This document shows positions 1 to 6,548 of a stretch of DNA of 11,850 nucleotides, piece after piece (within the stretch, counting starts at the first letter, position 1; each line of letters starts with the position of its first letter). The DNA lies in the NCBI GenBank assembly GCA_017408305.1, contig JAFQUU010000045.1, positions 1-11,850 on the forward strand. Reading direction: 5' to 3'. A program made the translations under genes and the position numbers. This DNA is from Clostridia bacterium (GTDB lineage Bacteria > Bacillota > Clostridia > Christensenellales > UBA1242). Below the pieces are notes generated by a model. That model had not been told where the DNA came from, did not search any database, and saw only the letters and a program-made list of their open reading frames with translations.

Positions 1-1
1 C

Positions 2-898
2 ATATATGGCTGGGCAAACAGCACTTCTGGCAGTAAACGCCTGATATGTAGCAAATACTACAAAGGCGAGGGCTTTAAAACCTTTATGTCAACAGGCGAA
101 ACGCACCTTATGGATTTGGAAAACACAAAGACAGCATTCCCAGCAACCACAGCGGGTGGATATCCAATTGTTTATGCCTCAAGATATACACAAGAAAACT
201 TTAATAACAATAGTAATGGAAAGTTTACAACTACATCAAATTATCAACTCGACTACTACATAAACTCGCAAAACCAATTTTTTTTCATTAACACAATGCG
301 CAACGCAAATACTTTAACTGAAACATATCCGCACCTTAATAATGTGCTTTATGCAAAAAAAAGTTTGCATAATGGAGCAAACTTTTTTATAGAATACGCA
401 ACCATTGTATATCAAGATTTTTCTATAGGATTACATTATGCACACTATTATGATGCCCTTGAAAACAATATATTGGCCGCAATTACCTTGCTTTTTTCAA
501 AAACAAATTACCCAAAAGAATTTGTTGACTTTATTCCTGTTTATGACTATATGGTTGGCGCGTCAAGAACCTCTTTGCAAAATGTAGGATATTTCCTTTT
601 ACACAAGTCTGGAAATATACTATTTGTTCCGGAAAAAGAAGCAACTTATTTTATAAAAATTGGCAAAGGTAGGCAAGTTACTGCAAGTTATCACACCGAT
701 ATGATGGGCATAGATATTTTCTACGAGCATAATGGAAAAATATATAAAAAAGTCCTTGAACGGACCGAAACAAATTCAACTGAATGGGTATTAAGTGAAA
801 CAATTGAAACCATTGAAAACGCAGACTGCATATACGAAAATGACCTTTATCAGTTCAAAATCCTAAAAGGAGAAATTACTCAAGTATTAAAGATATAA
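2..898 (+). CDS. Unrecognised protein, 5' end outside the window
   Basis: The reading frame is open from the first complete codon (base 2) to the TAA at 896-898, giving 298 residues. An ATG at 86 has no Shine-Dalgarno at a usable distance, and coding-like sequence continues upstream of it (the frame reads IYGWANSTSGSKRL from base 2), so the gene most likely starts to the left of the window. The visible part is rich in Tyr, Asn, Thr and Phe, with no membrane segment, Cys cluster or known catalytic motif. Its C-terminal third alternates short beta-like stretches (GNILFVPEKEATYFIKIG, then KIYKKVLERT). I do not recognise the family. It could be the C-terminal region of a larger, perhaps extracellular, protein. 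It ends in a terminator shared with the convergent gene at 923-2044. Confidence 0.75.
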   Translation: MYGWANSTSGSKRLICSKYYKGEGFKTFMSTGETHLMDLENTKTAFPATTAGGYPIVYASRYTQENFNNNSNGKFTTTSNYQLDYYINSQNQFFFINTMRNANTLTETYPHLNNVLYAKKSLHNGANFFIEYATIVYQDFSIGLHYAHYYDALENNILAAITLLFSKTNYPKEFVDFIPVYDYMVGASRTSLQNVGYFLLHKSGNILFVPEKEATYFIKIGKGRQVTASYHTDMMGIDIFYEHNGKIYKKVLERTETNSTEWVLSETIETIENADCIYENDLYQFKILKGEITQVLKI

Positions 899-924
899 AA
901 AAACAGGCGAATGCCTGCTTTTTT
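897..924. terminator. Shared bidirectional terminator between convergent genes
   Basis: CAGGC (904-908) pairs with GCCTG (913-917) around the loop GAAT. An A-run precedes the stem and a T-run follows it (919-924), so it can act on either strand. The stop codon of the minus-strand gene lies at 923-925, right at its edge. Confidence 0.8.
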
Positions 925-2044
925 ATTGGTTATCATCATCTACATCTACTGGAGGATATTGCTCGCCATCCCCTAAAACTCTACCATCAATATTTGTTTT
1001 TTTGTTAGATGCCCAATCTACAACCTTGTCAATAACATTTTTATTAATTGGATCATCAATGTCTGGAAGATTGTTAAGGTTAGTACCACTGTTAGCAACT
1101 TTAATGTAGATATCGCCGAGTTCAAGAGATGTCATGGTGTATGAAATGCCTTGATATAAAGCACTACTTGCACCATCAAAATCCCTTACTGTGTAAGTAA
1201 CAGTAATTCTTCTTTCTTCACCATATGTATGAATAATCGCACCTTCTCCTTTCAAGTTATCAGGAGTAGTTGCTTTCTGTTTACCAGTACTATCGCCGGT
1301 AATATCTGGTTGAATTGCGTTAGGGTCAGTTGTTGTACCACCTGCTGGTGCAGTGGTCCAGTTTGAGATTGTAACATTAGTTGTTCTACTTTCTGTTACA
1401 TTTGTTGTTTCACTAAATGTAGTATTATAAGTATCAGTTACAGTCACATCAAAAACTTCGTCAATAGTATAATCTGTTCCTGGTATTGGAGCACTCGACA
1501 AGTTAGCATAAAGTTCGTAGTAAATTGGAGCAGAAGATGCGTGTGCTTTGATTATGAATTCATAAACAACTTGTGCACCAACATTCAAGTAACCATCTTC
1601 ATCTTTATCGGCAACTTTCAAATACACTCTATTGTCATAGAATGTTTTAGCAGTATCGTTCACGAAACGAGCAACATATTGCTCAACGCCCAGTGAACCT
1701 ATGGTTTCATCATTCTCACCTACGGCAGTATTGGTTAATGTAAGAGTGTCCTTGTATTTGTATTTGCCTTTGTCATCCAATTCTTCTGAAATAGATGCCT
1801 TTTCAACAATATCCATTTTACTGAAACCTGTACCATTAAGGTCGCCAGCATTCGCTTCTACAAGGTCTGCATTGTTATGCACTTGAAGGGTGATATCAGC
1901 AGCCACTGATGTTGCAGTGAAGGAAACTTGAGAGCTTACCTTTACTGCTTGTTGGGTTGCGGCCCAAACGCCAACGCCCATAACGGCAACTACAAGACCG
2001 AGTGAGGCTATGCTGGCAAAGAGTTTTACTTTCCTTTTTTTCAT
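923..2044 (-). CDS. Exported protein with SipW-type signal peptide (TasA/CalY-like class)
   Basis: This is a 373-residue exported protein. Its N-terminus is a basic MKKRKVK, a hydrophobic run to about residue 27 and the ending GVWAATQQ, followed by an early beta-type stretch (VSSQVSFTATSVAADITLQV). That layout matches the SipW-dependent signal peptide class, whose known members include TasA fibre and camelysin-like proteins; the match is by eye. The mature part is acidic, with a Thr/Asn-rich low-complexity stretch (roughly residues 205-255) and an Asp-rich tail ending DVDDDNQ. No anchor motif such as LPxTG is visible. I start at ATG 2042-2044 with AAAGGAG at 2058-2064, although the 13-nt gap is long. 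A GTG at 2075-2077 in the same frame would put a hydrophilic extension before the signal peptide and sits inside a hairpin, so I reject it. No SipW peptidase gene is visible here. Confidence 0.8.
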   Translation of the reverse strand: MKKRKVKLFASIASLGLVVAVMGVGVWAATQQAVKVSSQVSFTATSVAADITLQVHNNADLVEANAGDLNGTGFSKMDIVEKASISEELDDKGKYKYKDTLTLTNTAVGENDETIGSLGVEQYVARFVNDTAKTFYDNRVYLKVADKDEDGYLNVGAQVVYEFIIKAHASSAPIYYELYANLSSAPIPGTDYTIDEVFDVTVTDTYNTTFSETTNVTESRTTNVTISNWTTAPAGGTTTDPNAIQPDITGDSTGKQKATTPDNLKGEGAIIHTYGEERRITVTYTVRDFDGASSALYQGISYTMTSLELGDIYIKVANSGTNLNNLPDIDDPINKNVIDKVVDWASNKKTNIDGRVLGDGEQYPPVDVDDDNQ

Positions 2045-2073
2045 ATTATTTTTTAATCTCCTTTTCAAACAAT

Positions 2074-2087
2074 CCACACTCGTGTGG
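2074..2087 (-). promoter_or_regulatory. Small hairpin in the leader of the SipW-type gene
   Basis: CCACAC and GTGTGG form a self-complementary 14-mer lying between the predicted transcription start and the ribosome site of the gene at 923-2044. It has no adjoining T-run, so it is not a classical terminator. A role in mRNA stability or translation is inference only. Confidence 0.35.
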
Positions 2088-2125
2088 AAGGCGAGAAAAA
2101 CAAATAGAGTTTATCCCTTGATTTT

Positions 2126-2155
2126 ATTGTAAAAAAATCATAGGCCTTAAGTCAA
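2126..2155 (-). promoter_or_regulatory. Promoter for the SipW-type gene
   Basis: Read on the minus strand: -35 TTGACT (2150-2155), an 18-bp spacer and -10 TACAAT (2126-2131). It would give a leader of about 75 nt in front of the ATG at 2044. Confidence 0.55.
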
Positions 2156-2192
2156 ACAAAAAAAACCACTTTTTTGCAAAAAACGACATTTT

Positions 2193-2218
2193 TTGCACAA
2201 CAAAAAAACTTTGTGCAA
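2193..2218. repeat. Inverted repeat between divergent promoters
   Basis: TTGCACAA (2193-2200) and TTGTGCAA (2211-2218) form a perfect 8-bp inverted repeat with a 10-nt A-rich loop. A 14-bp palindrome (TTTTTTGCAAAAAA, 2170-2183) lies next to it. The site sits between the minus-strand promoter at 2126-2155 and the plus-strand tRNA promoter at 2284. It could be an operator or a weak terminator; I cannot tell which. Confidence 0.35.
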
Positions 2219-2283
2219 TGTGTACATATTGGGCATAAATTCAAATTTTTTGGGGACTTTGCCAAAATTTCTGCCACAAAACC

Positions 2284-2312
2284 TTGACAAACAAAAAAAC
2301 TTGTGATAAAAT
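2284..2312 (+). promoter_or_regulatory. Promoter for tRNA-Leu
   Basis: A consensus -35 TTGACA (2284-2289), a 17-bp spacer and -10 TAAAAT (2307-2312) lie 23 nt before the mature tRNA 5' end. Confidence 0.8.
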
Positions 2313-2335
2313 GGCCAAGTTAAAACTTAATATTT

Positions 2336-2418
2336 GGGATTGTGGCGGAATCGGCAGACGCGCACGTTTAAGGGGCGTGTGAGCAATCGTAAGGGTTCAA
2401 GTCCCTTCAATCCCACCA
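2336..2418 (+). tRNA. tRNA-Leu, anticodon AAG
   Basis: An 83-nt class II tRNA. The acceptor strands GGGATTG and CAATCCC pair fully, and discriminator A and CCA are encoded (2415-2418). The D-arm carries the usual GGCGGAATCGGCAGACGC of tRNA-Leu. The anticodon stem CACGT/GCGTG encloses TTAAGGG, which places AAG at positions 34-36. The variable arm is short with a GCAA loop. The T-arm is AAGGG/CCCTT around TTCAAGT. It reads CUU. Most bacteria use GAG for this box, so A34 is a notable feature. It has its own promoter and terminator and no neighbouring tRNA. Confidence 0.95.
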
Positions 2419-2420
2419 AA

Positions 2421-2453
2421 AAAACAGCCTCCCAACAGGGAAGGCTGTTTTTC
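2421..2453 (+). terminator. Rho-independent terminator of tRNA-Leu
   Basis: AACAGCCT followed by CCC (2423-2433) pairs with GGG, a bulged A, then AGGCTGTT (2438-2449). The loop is AACA and the T-run covers 2448-2452. Confidence 0.85.
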
Positions 2454-2463
2454 ATTATTCATT

Positions 2464-2498
2464 AAAAAAACCACCCAATTATGTTTGGTTGGTTTTTT
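2464..2498. terminator. Terminator of the phosphoketolase/exported-protein operon, possibly bidirectional
   Basis: On the minus strand AAAAAACC pairs with GGTTTTTT; the inner part of the stem has an A-G mismatch. The stop codon of the gene at 2479-3024 lies in the loop. T-runs exist on both strands, so it can also back up the tRNA-Leu terminator. Confidence 0.65.
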
Positions 2499-3024
2499 CT
2501 AAATACACTTCAAAACTGTTGTCAAATATGAAAGAATTTTTCACGCTTGCAAGCGTTGTTGTAAGCCTAAACTTTGTTGTTGGTGCTTCGCCACCATTGA
2601 CCCTTGCAGGCGTAACCACTGCATCAGTGATGTTAAGTTCGTTTACAATTTGTGGGGAACTGTCTGGTGGATAAACCCTTACGCTGATTGGAAATTCGCT
2701 GTAGTTTTCAACCACGATGTTATACCAAATGGTGCGTTTTTCCTTCTTAAAGGTTATGCCATCGTTAAATGTTATGGCAGTCTTAGAGGCGTTGTGTTTG
2801 CCAACAATACCACTATGGTCAACAACATCGCTGACAATTTCGCTGTTGTCAATTGCATAAACAACACTTACAGTTGCCCTAAAGTATATATCATCATTTG
2901 CAGTAAAAGAAATCACATTTTTTGCTGTCATGGTTGTGGTGATTGCTGCAAAAACTGCATAGCCACCTGCACCTGTCAGAATAATACACAATATGGCAAC
3001 AAAAATTGTGCTAAATCTTTTCAT
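2479..3024 (-). CDS. Small exported protein with SipW-type signal peptide
   Basis: This is a 181-residue exported protein. MKRF leads into a hydrophobic helix (about residues 5-26, ending GYAVFAA) and then a short beta-prone stretch (MTAKNVISFTAND). The arrangement matches the SipW-type signal class seen in the larger protein at 923-2044, but the mature parts are not obviously alike. The mature domain (about 150 residues) looks all-beta, with no anchor, Cys or catalytic motif, so a secreted or surface structural role is possible but unproven. I choose ATG 3022-3024, which has GGGGG at 3029-3033 just upstream and is directly followed by the signal peptide; the longer in-frame start at 3069 would place a Cys-containing hydrophilic segment first. 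The start overlaps the last 14 nt of the phosphoketolase gene, so the two are probably cotranscribed and translationally coupled. Confidence 0.75.
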   Translation of the reverse strand: MKRFSTIFVAILCIILTGAGGYAVFAAITTTMTAKNVISFTANDDIYFRATVSVVYAIDNSEIVSDVVDHSGIVGKHNASKTAITFNDGITFKKEKRTIWYNIVVENYSEFPISVRVYPPDSSPQIVNELNITDAVVTPARVNGGEAPTTKFRLTTTLASVKNSFIFDNSFEVYLEKTNQT

Positions 3025-5386
3025 TATTCCCCCATTGCCAATTTTGCACAAGTGGCATGTCGGTTCCATTTTTTCTTATGTGTGCATGGTGCTCTGCAAG
3101 ATATTTGTCCATAAGGTCATCAAGTGCCTCGGTTTTCTTGGTTTTTGGCAGTTTTGCAAGCACTGCTTTTACGATATTAAATCTGTCCACCTTGTTTTGC
3201 ACACGCATATCAAACGGCGTTGAGATTTTGCCTTCTTCCATATAGCCGTGCACATCAAGATTTCTGTTTTGGCGTTCATAAGTAAGTTCTCTAATTAGTG
3301 AAGCATAACCGTGATAGTTAAACACAATTGGCTTGTCGGTGGTGAAAAGGTTGTTGTATGCGTTGTCGCTTAAACCGTGTGGGTGCTGTTCGTGTGGGGT
3401 AAGGGTCATAAGGTCTACAACATTTACAAAACGGAATTTAAGGTCTGGCAAATTCTTTTTCAAAATGTCTGCTGCAGCAAGGGTTTCAAGGGTGATTATG
3501 TCGCCAGCACAAGCAAGCACAATTTCAGGGTTTTCAGGGTCGTTACTTGCCCATTTCCAAACCCCAGCACCAGCCTTGCAGTGTTTTTTTGCTTCTTCAA
3601 GTGTCAGCCATTGCCATGATGGGTGCTTTTGTGCCACAATTGCATTTATGCGATTTTTTGTTTTAAGACAGTGATTGAAAACGCACAAAAGACAGTTTGC
3701 ATCAGGTGGCAAGTACATACGCACAATTGAAGACTTTTTGTTTGCAAGGTGGTCAAGAAGCCCAGGGTCTTGGTGAGAGTATCCGTTGTGGTCTTGAAGC
3801 CAAGCATGACTTGTAAGAAGCACATTAAGGCTTGCAATATCCTTACGCCATTTAACTTCGCTTGCCATCTTAAGCCATTTTGCGTGCTGACTGAACATAC
3901 TGTCAACAACGCGTGCAAACGCTGCGTAGGTTGCAAAAACGCCATGTCTGCCCGTTAGGACATACCCTTCAAGCCACCCTTCGCAAGAGTGTTCGCTAAG
4001 GTACGCATCAAGCACTCTGCCATTTGGTGCAAGGCTTTCATCGTTGTCCTTAATTTCGGCATTAAACATATTGTTTGTTGCTTCATAAACTGCTTCCATA
4101 CGGTTTGAAACAATTTCATCAGGGCTGAAAATCCTAAAATTATTTGGGTTAAGTTTTAAAACATCTCTAAAATACTGAGAAAGCACCAGCGTGTCTTGTG
4201 CTTTGGTTGTGCCACGACCTTTAACTTCAACTGCAAGGTCCTTAAGGTTTGGCAAATTCAGTGGCACCAAAAGTTCTCCACCGTTGGCGTGTGGGTTTGC
4301 ACCAAGCCTAAAGTTGCCTTCTGGGGCAAGTTCTGCAAGTTCTGGCAAAAATTCGCCATTAACCGTAAACAACTTTTCTGGTTTATAACTTTTCAGCCAT
4401 TCTTCAAGGCCTTTCACATGGCTTTTGTCTTTCATAGAAAATGGCACATGATACGCGTTGTGTGTGCCTTCAACCTCTATGCCATCAACAAGCGATGGGC
4501 AAGTCCACCCTTTTGGTGTGCGAAGCACAATCATTGGCCAAAGTGGGCGTGTTGGGTCAAGGTTTTTGCGTGCTTTTGCTTGAATTGCCTTGATTTCCAA
4601 AATCACTTTGTCCAAAGTTTCTGCCATAAGTTTGTGCATGGTCATTGGGTCGCTTCCTTCAACAAAATATGGTTTCCAGCCATAGCCAAGGAAAAGGCTT
4701 TCAAGTTCTTTATGACTTATTCTTGCAAGCACTGTTGGGTTAAACACTTTAAAGCCGTTAAGGTGCAGAATAGGAAGCACTGCACCATCAGTTATTGGGT
4801 TTAAGAATTTGTTCGAATGCCAAGTGGTTGCAAGTGGGCCTGTTTCTGCTTCGCCATCACCAACAATTGCAGTTGCAATAAGGTCTGGGTTGTCCATAAC
4901 AGCACCAAAAGCGTGTGCAAGCACATAACCAAGTTCGCCACCCTCATGAATACTGCCAACCATTTCAGGTGCAACATGGCTTGACACGCCCCCTGGGAAA
5001 CAAAATTGTTTGTTGAGTTTTTTAAGTCCTTGCACATCGTTTGTCATGTTTGGATATTTTTCACGCATAGAACCATCAAGGAAAGTGTTTGCAGTCCAAA
5101 AATGTCCACCATGTCCCGGGCCAGACAAAAGTATCATATTAAGGTAATGTCTTTTGATTGCACGGTTAAGATGCACATACACAAAGTTTTGTCCAGGTGC
5201 AGTGCCCCAAGGGCCCACAATCCTGCCTTTTATATCCTTTTTGCTTAATGGTTTACGCACAAGTGGGTTGTCCAAAAGATAAAGTTGCGTTGCACTTAAA
5301 AAATTGGTTGCCTGAAAATATCTATTCATTTTTTCAAGGTATGCCTTGCTTGGCACTTTTGCTTTTAAATAAGAATTATCTTTCAT
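3011..5386 (-). CDS. xfp: Phosphoketolase (XFP family)
   Basis: A full-length 791-residue thiamine-diphosphate enzyme. The family cleaves xylulose 5-phosphate and/or fructose 6-phosphate with phosphate to acetyl phosphate plus glyceraldehyde 3-phosphate or erythrose 4-phosphate, in the cytosol. Visible signatures: GPGHGG (89-94), SSH (135-137), EGGELGY (148-154), the cofactor motif GDGEAETGPLATTWHSNKF (176-194), SNR (427-429), LSEH (463-466) with the likely cofactor-activating Glu465, LTGRHG (477-482), QDHNGYSHQDPG (531-542), HPHGLS and the C-terminal TPFDMRV. Several usually conserved positions differ: GPWGT where GHWGT is usual (Pro59), AYHVP where AHQVP is usual (Tyr312), WLQDHNG for WRQDHNG, and YAAF for YEAF. 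Activity is therefore likely but not certain. The start has AAGGAG 7 nt upstream. An exported-protein gene overlaps the 3' end. Confidence 0.95.
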   Translation of the reverse strand: MKDNSYLKAKVPSKAYLEKMNRYFQATNFLSATQLYLLDNPLVRKPLSKKDIKGRIVGPWGTAPGQNFVYVHLNRAIKRHYLNMILLSGPGHGGHFWTANTFLDGSMREKYPNMTNDVQGLKKLNKQFCFPGGVSSHVAPEMVGSIHEGGELGYVLAHAFGAVMDNPDLIATAIVGDGEAETGPLATTWHSNKFLNPITDGAVLPILHLNGFKVFNPTVLARISHKELESLFLGYGWKPYFVEGSDPMTMHKLMAETLDKVILEIKAIQAKARKNLDPTRPLWPMIVLRTPKGWTCPSLVDGIEVEGTHNAYHVPFSMKDKSHVKGLEEWLKSYKPEKLFTVNGEFLPELAELAPEGNFRLGANPHANGGELLVPLNLPNLKDLAVEVKGRGTTKAQDTLVLSQYFRDVLKLNPNNFRIFSPDEIVSNRMEAVYEATNNMFNAEIKDNDESLAPNGRVLDAYLSEHSCEGWLEGYVLTGRHGVFATYAAFARVVDSMFSQHAKWLKMASEVKWRKDIASLNVLLTSHAWLQDHNGYSHQDPGLLDHLANKKSSIVRMYLPPDANCLLCVFNHCLKTKNRINAIVAQKHPSWQWLTLEEAKKHCKAGAGVWKWASNDPENPEIVLACAGDIITLETLAAADILKKNLPDLKFRFVNVVDLMTLTPHEQHPHGLSDNAYNNLFTTDKPIVFNYHGYASLIRELTYERQNRNLDVHGYMEEGKISTPFDMRVQNKVDRFNIVKAVLAKLPKTKKTEALDDLMDKYLAEHHAHIRKNGTDMPLVQNWQWGNNEKI
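3029..3033 (-). promoter_or_regulatory. GGGGG ribosome binding site inside the phosphoketolase 3' end
   Basis: GGGGG followed by AATA and ATG supports the start at 3024. It can pair with the anti-SD CCUCC using one G-U pair. The same GGGGGAATA form occurs before the collagen-like gene, while other genes here use AAGGAG or AGGAGG. Confidence 0.55.
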
Positions 5387-5424
5387 AACTTTGCTCCTTA
5401 TGGCAAATCGCCTATTATGTAGTT

Positions 5425-5453
5425 AGTGTAACAAAGTAAAAAAAAAAAATCAA
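5425..5453 (-). promoter_or_regulatory. Probable promoter of the phosphoketolase operon
   Basis: Read on the minus strand: -35 TTGATT (5448-5453), a 17-bp T-rich spacer and -10 TACACT (5425-5430), about 39 bp before the ATG. Confidence 0.5.
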
Positions 5454-5478
5454 ACTTTCTTGATTACAATTATGTATA

Positions 5479-5498
5479 GAAACAACTTATGTTGTTTC
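5479..5498 (-). terminator. Hairpin after the collagen-like gene, weak terminator
   Basis: GAAACAAC and GTTGTTTC form a perfect 8-bp stem with a TTAT loop, placed between the end of the collagen-like gene and the phosphoketolase promoter. No long T-run follows on the minus strand, so termination may be partial. Confidence 0.5.
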
Positions 5499-5520
5499 AT
5501 TGATTTTCTTTATTAAAGAT

Positions 5521-6189
5521 TTACGCTGGTATCTCTTGCACAATAAGGTCAACGCCTGTAAAAGTTGTCTCTCCCTCACCAGTATTTACAAGTTGAATAT
5601 CGGTTGTGCCAGCCAGCACAAGCACAATTTGTCCTTTAAGGTTTACAATATCATTTGTACCAACAATTGTTGCAGTAACAGTGTCAACCTCTGTGCCATC
5701 GCTTTGCAAACTCAGTTCAGCAGTTGAAGGAGTATCGCTTGTTGCGTTTGCACCGTATGTTACAAGGTAGTTGCCTGCTTCAAGTGTAACAATTGGACTT
5801 CCTGCTGTGTGAGTTACGCTTTCTTCATTAAAGTTTACAACATCATTAAGTGGTATGGCAGTGCCAATGGCTACAGTTGCAGTTGGGTTTGTAAATGCAG
5901 ACAACAAACTTGCACCAGCAGGACCCGTTGCACCTGTCGCTCCGGTTGGGCCAGCAGGCCCTGCAGGACCAGCAGGTCCGGTTTCACCTATTGGCCCTTG
6001 TGGCCCGATAGGTCCAGTTGCACCAGTTGCTCCAGCAGGACCTACTGGCCCTTGTGGACCGATTGGACCCGTTGCACCCGTTGGCCCTTGTGGACCGGTT
6101 GGTCCTATTGGCCCCCTTGGTCCAGGAATGCCCTGAGGTCCAACCAAGGTACAACCACAGCCACAACCACAGTTATTTCTATAAAACAT
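5521..6189 (-). CDS. Collagen-like repeat protein with BclA-like C-terminal domain
   Basis: A 222-residue protein in three parts. Residues 1-16 are a short head with alternating Cys and Gly (CGCGCGC at 7-13). Residues 17-94 are 26 uninterrupted Gly-X-Y triplets, mostly GPx and GAT. Residues 95-222 form a beta-rich domain (about 128 residues) resembling the trimeric jelly-roll C-terminal domain of exosporium glycoproteins of the BclA type. Thr-rich GAT triplets are common O-glycosylation sites in that family. There is no signal peptide or LPxTG motif. This fits a spore-coat or exosporium-like protein delivered from the mother cell, but sporulation in this organism is not shown here. The start has GGGGG 7 nt upstream. 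The gene has its own promoter and hairpin and lies upstream of the phosphoketolase on the same strand. Confidence 0.9.
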   Translation of the reverse strand: MFYRNNCGCGCGCTLVGPQGIPGPRGPIGPTGPQGPTGATGPIGPQGPVGPAGATGATGPIGPQGPIGETGPAGPAGPAGPTGATGATGPAGASLLSAFTNPTATVAIGTAIPLNDVVNFNEESVTHTAGSPIVTLEAGNYLVTYGANATSDTPSTAELSLQSDGTEVDTVTATIVGTNDIVNLKGQIVLVLAGTTDIQLVNTGEGETTFTGVDLIVQEIPA

Positions 6190-6196
6190 TTTTATT

Positions 6197-6228
6197 CCCC
6201 CTAATTTAGGGTTGCAAAAAACAACCCC
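6197..6228 (-). promoter_or_regulatory. Leader with two mutually exclusive hairpins, one covering the ribosome site
   Basis: In mRNA sense, GGGTTG (6222-6227) pairs with CAACCC (6209-6214). The CCC of that second arm can instead join CCCTA (6207-6211) to pair with TAGGG (6199-6203). The second hairpin ties up three of the five G of the ribosome site (6197-6201). The predicted transcript starts near 6230, so the leader is about 40 nt and consists almost wholly of these two hairpins. A translational switch is inference. Confidence 0.4.
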
Positions 6229-6236
6229 AAATCAGT

Positions 6237-6264
6237 GTATTATTTTCACTAAAAATGTGTGCAA
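6237..6264 (-). promoter_or_regulatory. Probable promoter of the collagen-like gene
   Basis: Read on the minus strand: -35 TTGCAC (6259-6264), a 16-bp spacer and -10 TAATAC (6237-6242). A sporulation sigma factor could instead drive this gene; I did not find a clear motif for one. Confidence 0.45.
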
Positions 6265-6286
6265 GAAAAAATCTTTTAAAAAACCC

Positions 6287-6314
6287 TTGAAATTTTCAAA
6301 AAAAAATGTATAAT
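6287..6314 (+). promoter_or_regulatory. Promoter for the tRNA-Lys locus
   Basis: -35 TTGAAA (6287-6292), a 16-bp spacer and a perfect -10 TATAAT (6309-6314). It lies before the broken copy at 6358. No separate promoter is visible before the intact tRNA at 6510, so one transcript probably covers both. Confidence 0.75.
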
Positions 6315-6338
6315 GTTTTTTGTGGGTAAAAGTTTTGC

Positions 6339-6396
6339 CCCTAAAATTTAATATTATGGACCATTAGCTCAGCTGGCAGAGCAGTTGACTCTTAAT
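6339..6396 (+). repeat. Direct repeat, left copy (flank plus tRNA-Lys 5' half)
   Basis: The 19-nt flank at 6339-6357 and tRNA-Lys bases 1-39 recur at 6489-6548, with a 2-nt insertion in the flank of the right copy. tRNA starts are 152 bp apart. This marks a local tandem duplication. Confidence 0.85.
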
Positions 6397-6487
6397 GATT
6401 TTGCACAAATGCAAAATCGAAACATCGCTTCGCCCTATGAAAAGCCTTCGGCCTTTCATCTTGCTCGGCTCGTTTTCAAAAGGTCCG
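6358..6487 (+). pseudogene. tRNA-Lys copy A, split by an 80-bp unit and lacking its 3' part
   Basis: Bases 6358-6396 are identical to bases 1-39 of the intact tRNA-Lys. After the inserted unit, 6477-6487 (CAAAAGGTCCG) continues the tRNA from base 40 to 50. The T-arm and acceptor 3' strand are missing, and the flank of the next copy follows directly. It cannot form a mature tRNA. Confidence 0.85.
6397..6476 (+). repeat. 80-bp structured unit, copy 1, inside a tRNA-Lys anticodon arm
   Basis: It holds a perfect 8-bp hairpin, GATTTTGC/GCAAAATC (6397-6418), and a second hairpin, ATGAAAAGCC (6437-6446) with GGCCTTTCAT (6450-6459), loop TTC and one A-C mismatch. Counted by eye, the 70 nt at 6418-6487 match 6873-6942 at 62 positions. 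No ORF of note and no clear target-site duplication. Confidence 0.8.
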
Positions 6488-6488
6488 A

Positions 6489-6548
6489 CCCTAAACAATT
6501 TAATATTATGGACCATTAGCTCAGCTGGCAGAGCAGTTGACTCTTAAT
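6489..6548 (+). repeat. Direct repeat, right copy (flank plus tRNA-Lys 5' half)
   Basis: Partner of 6339-6396. The flank differs only by two extra bases (CA at 6496-6497), and the tRNA bases 1-39 are identical. Confidence 0.85.

Noticed and set aside
2045..2077. GTG start at 2077 for the SipW-type gene
   Set aside because: It lies in a hairpin, has no ribosome site and would add a charged extension before the signal peptide.
3333..5248. Several 60-200 residue plus- and minus-strand frames inside the phosphoketolase gene
   Set aside because: They lie within a clear full-length phosphoketolase and have no family features or ribosome sites.
5855..6209. Plus-strand proline/glycine-rich frames opposite the collagen-like gene
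   Set aside because: The repetitive Gly-X-Y DNA opens frames on the other strand; the minus frame has a ribosome site, start and recognised domain.
6358..6487. tRNA-Lys with a group I intron in the anticodon arm
   Set aside because: The 80-bp insert is too short for a group I intron, and the T-arm and acceptor 3' strand are missing, so splicing would not give a tRNA.
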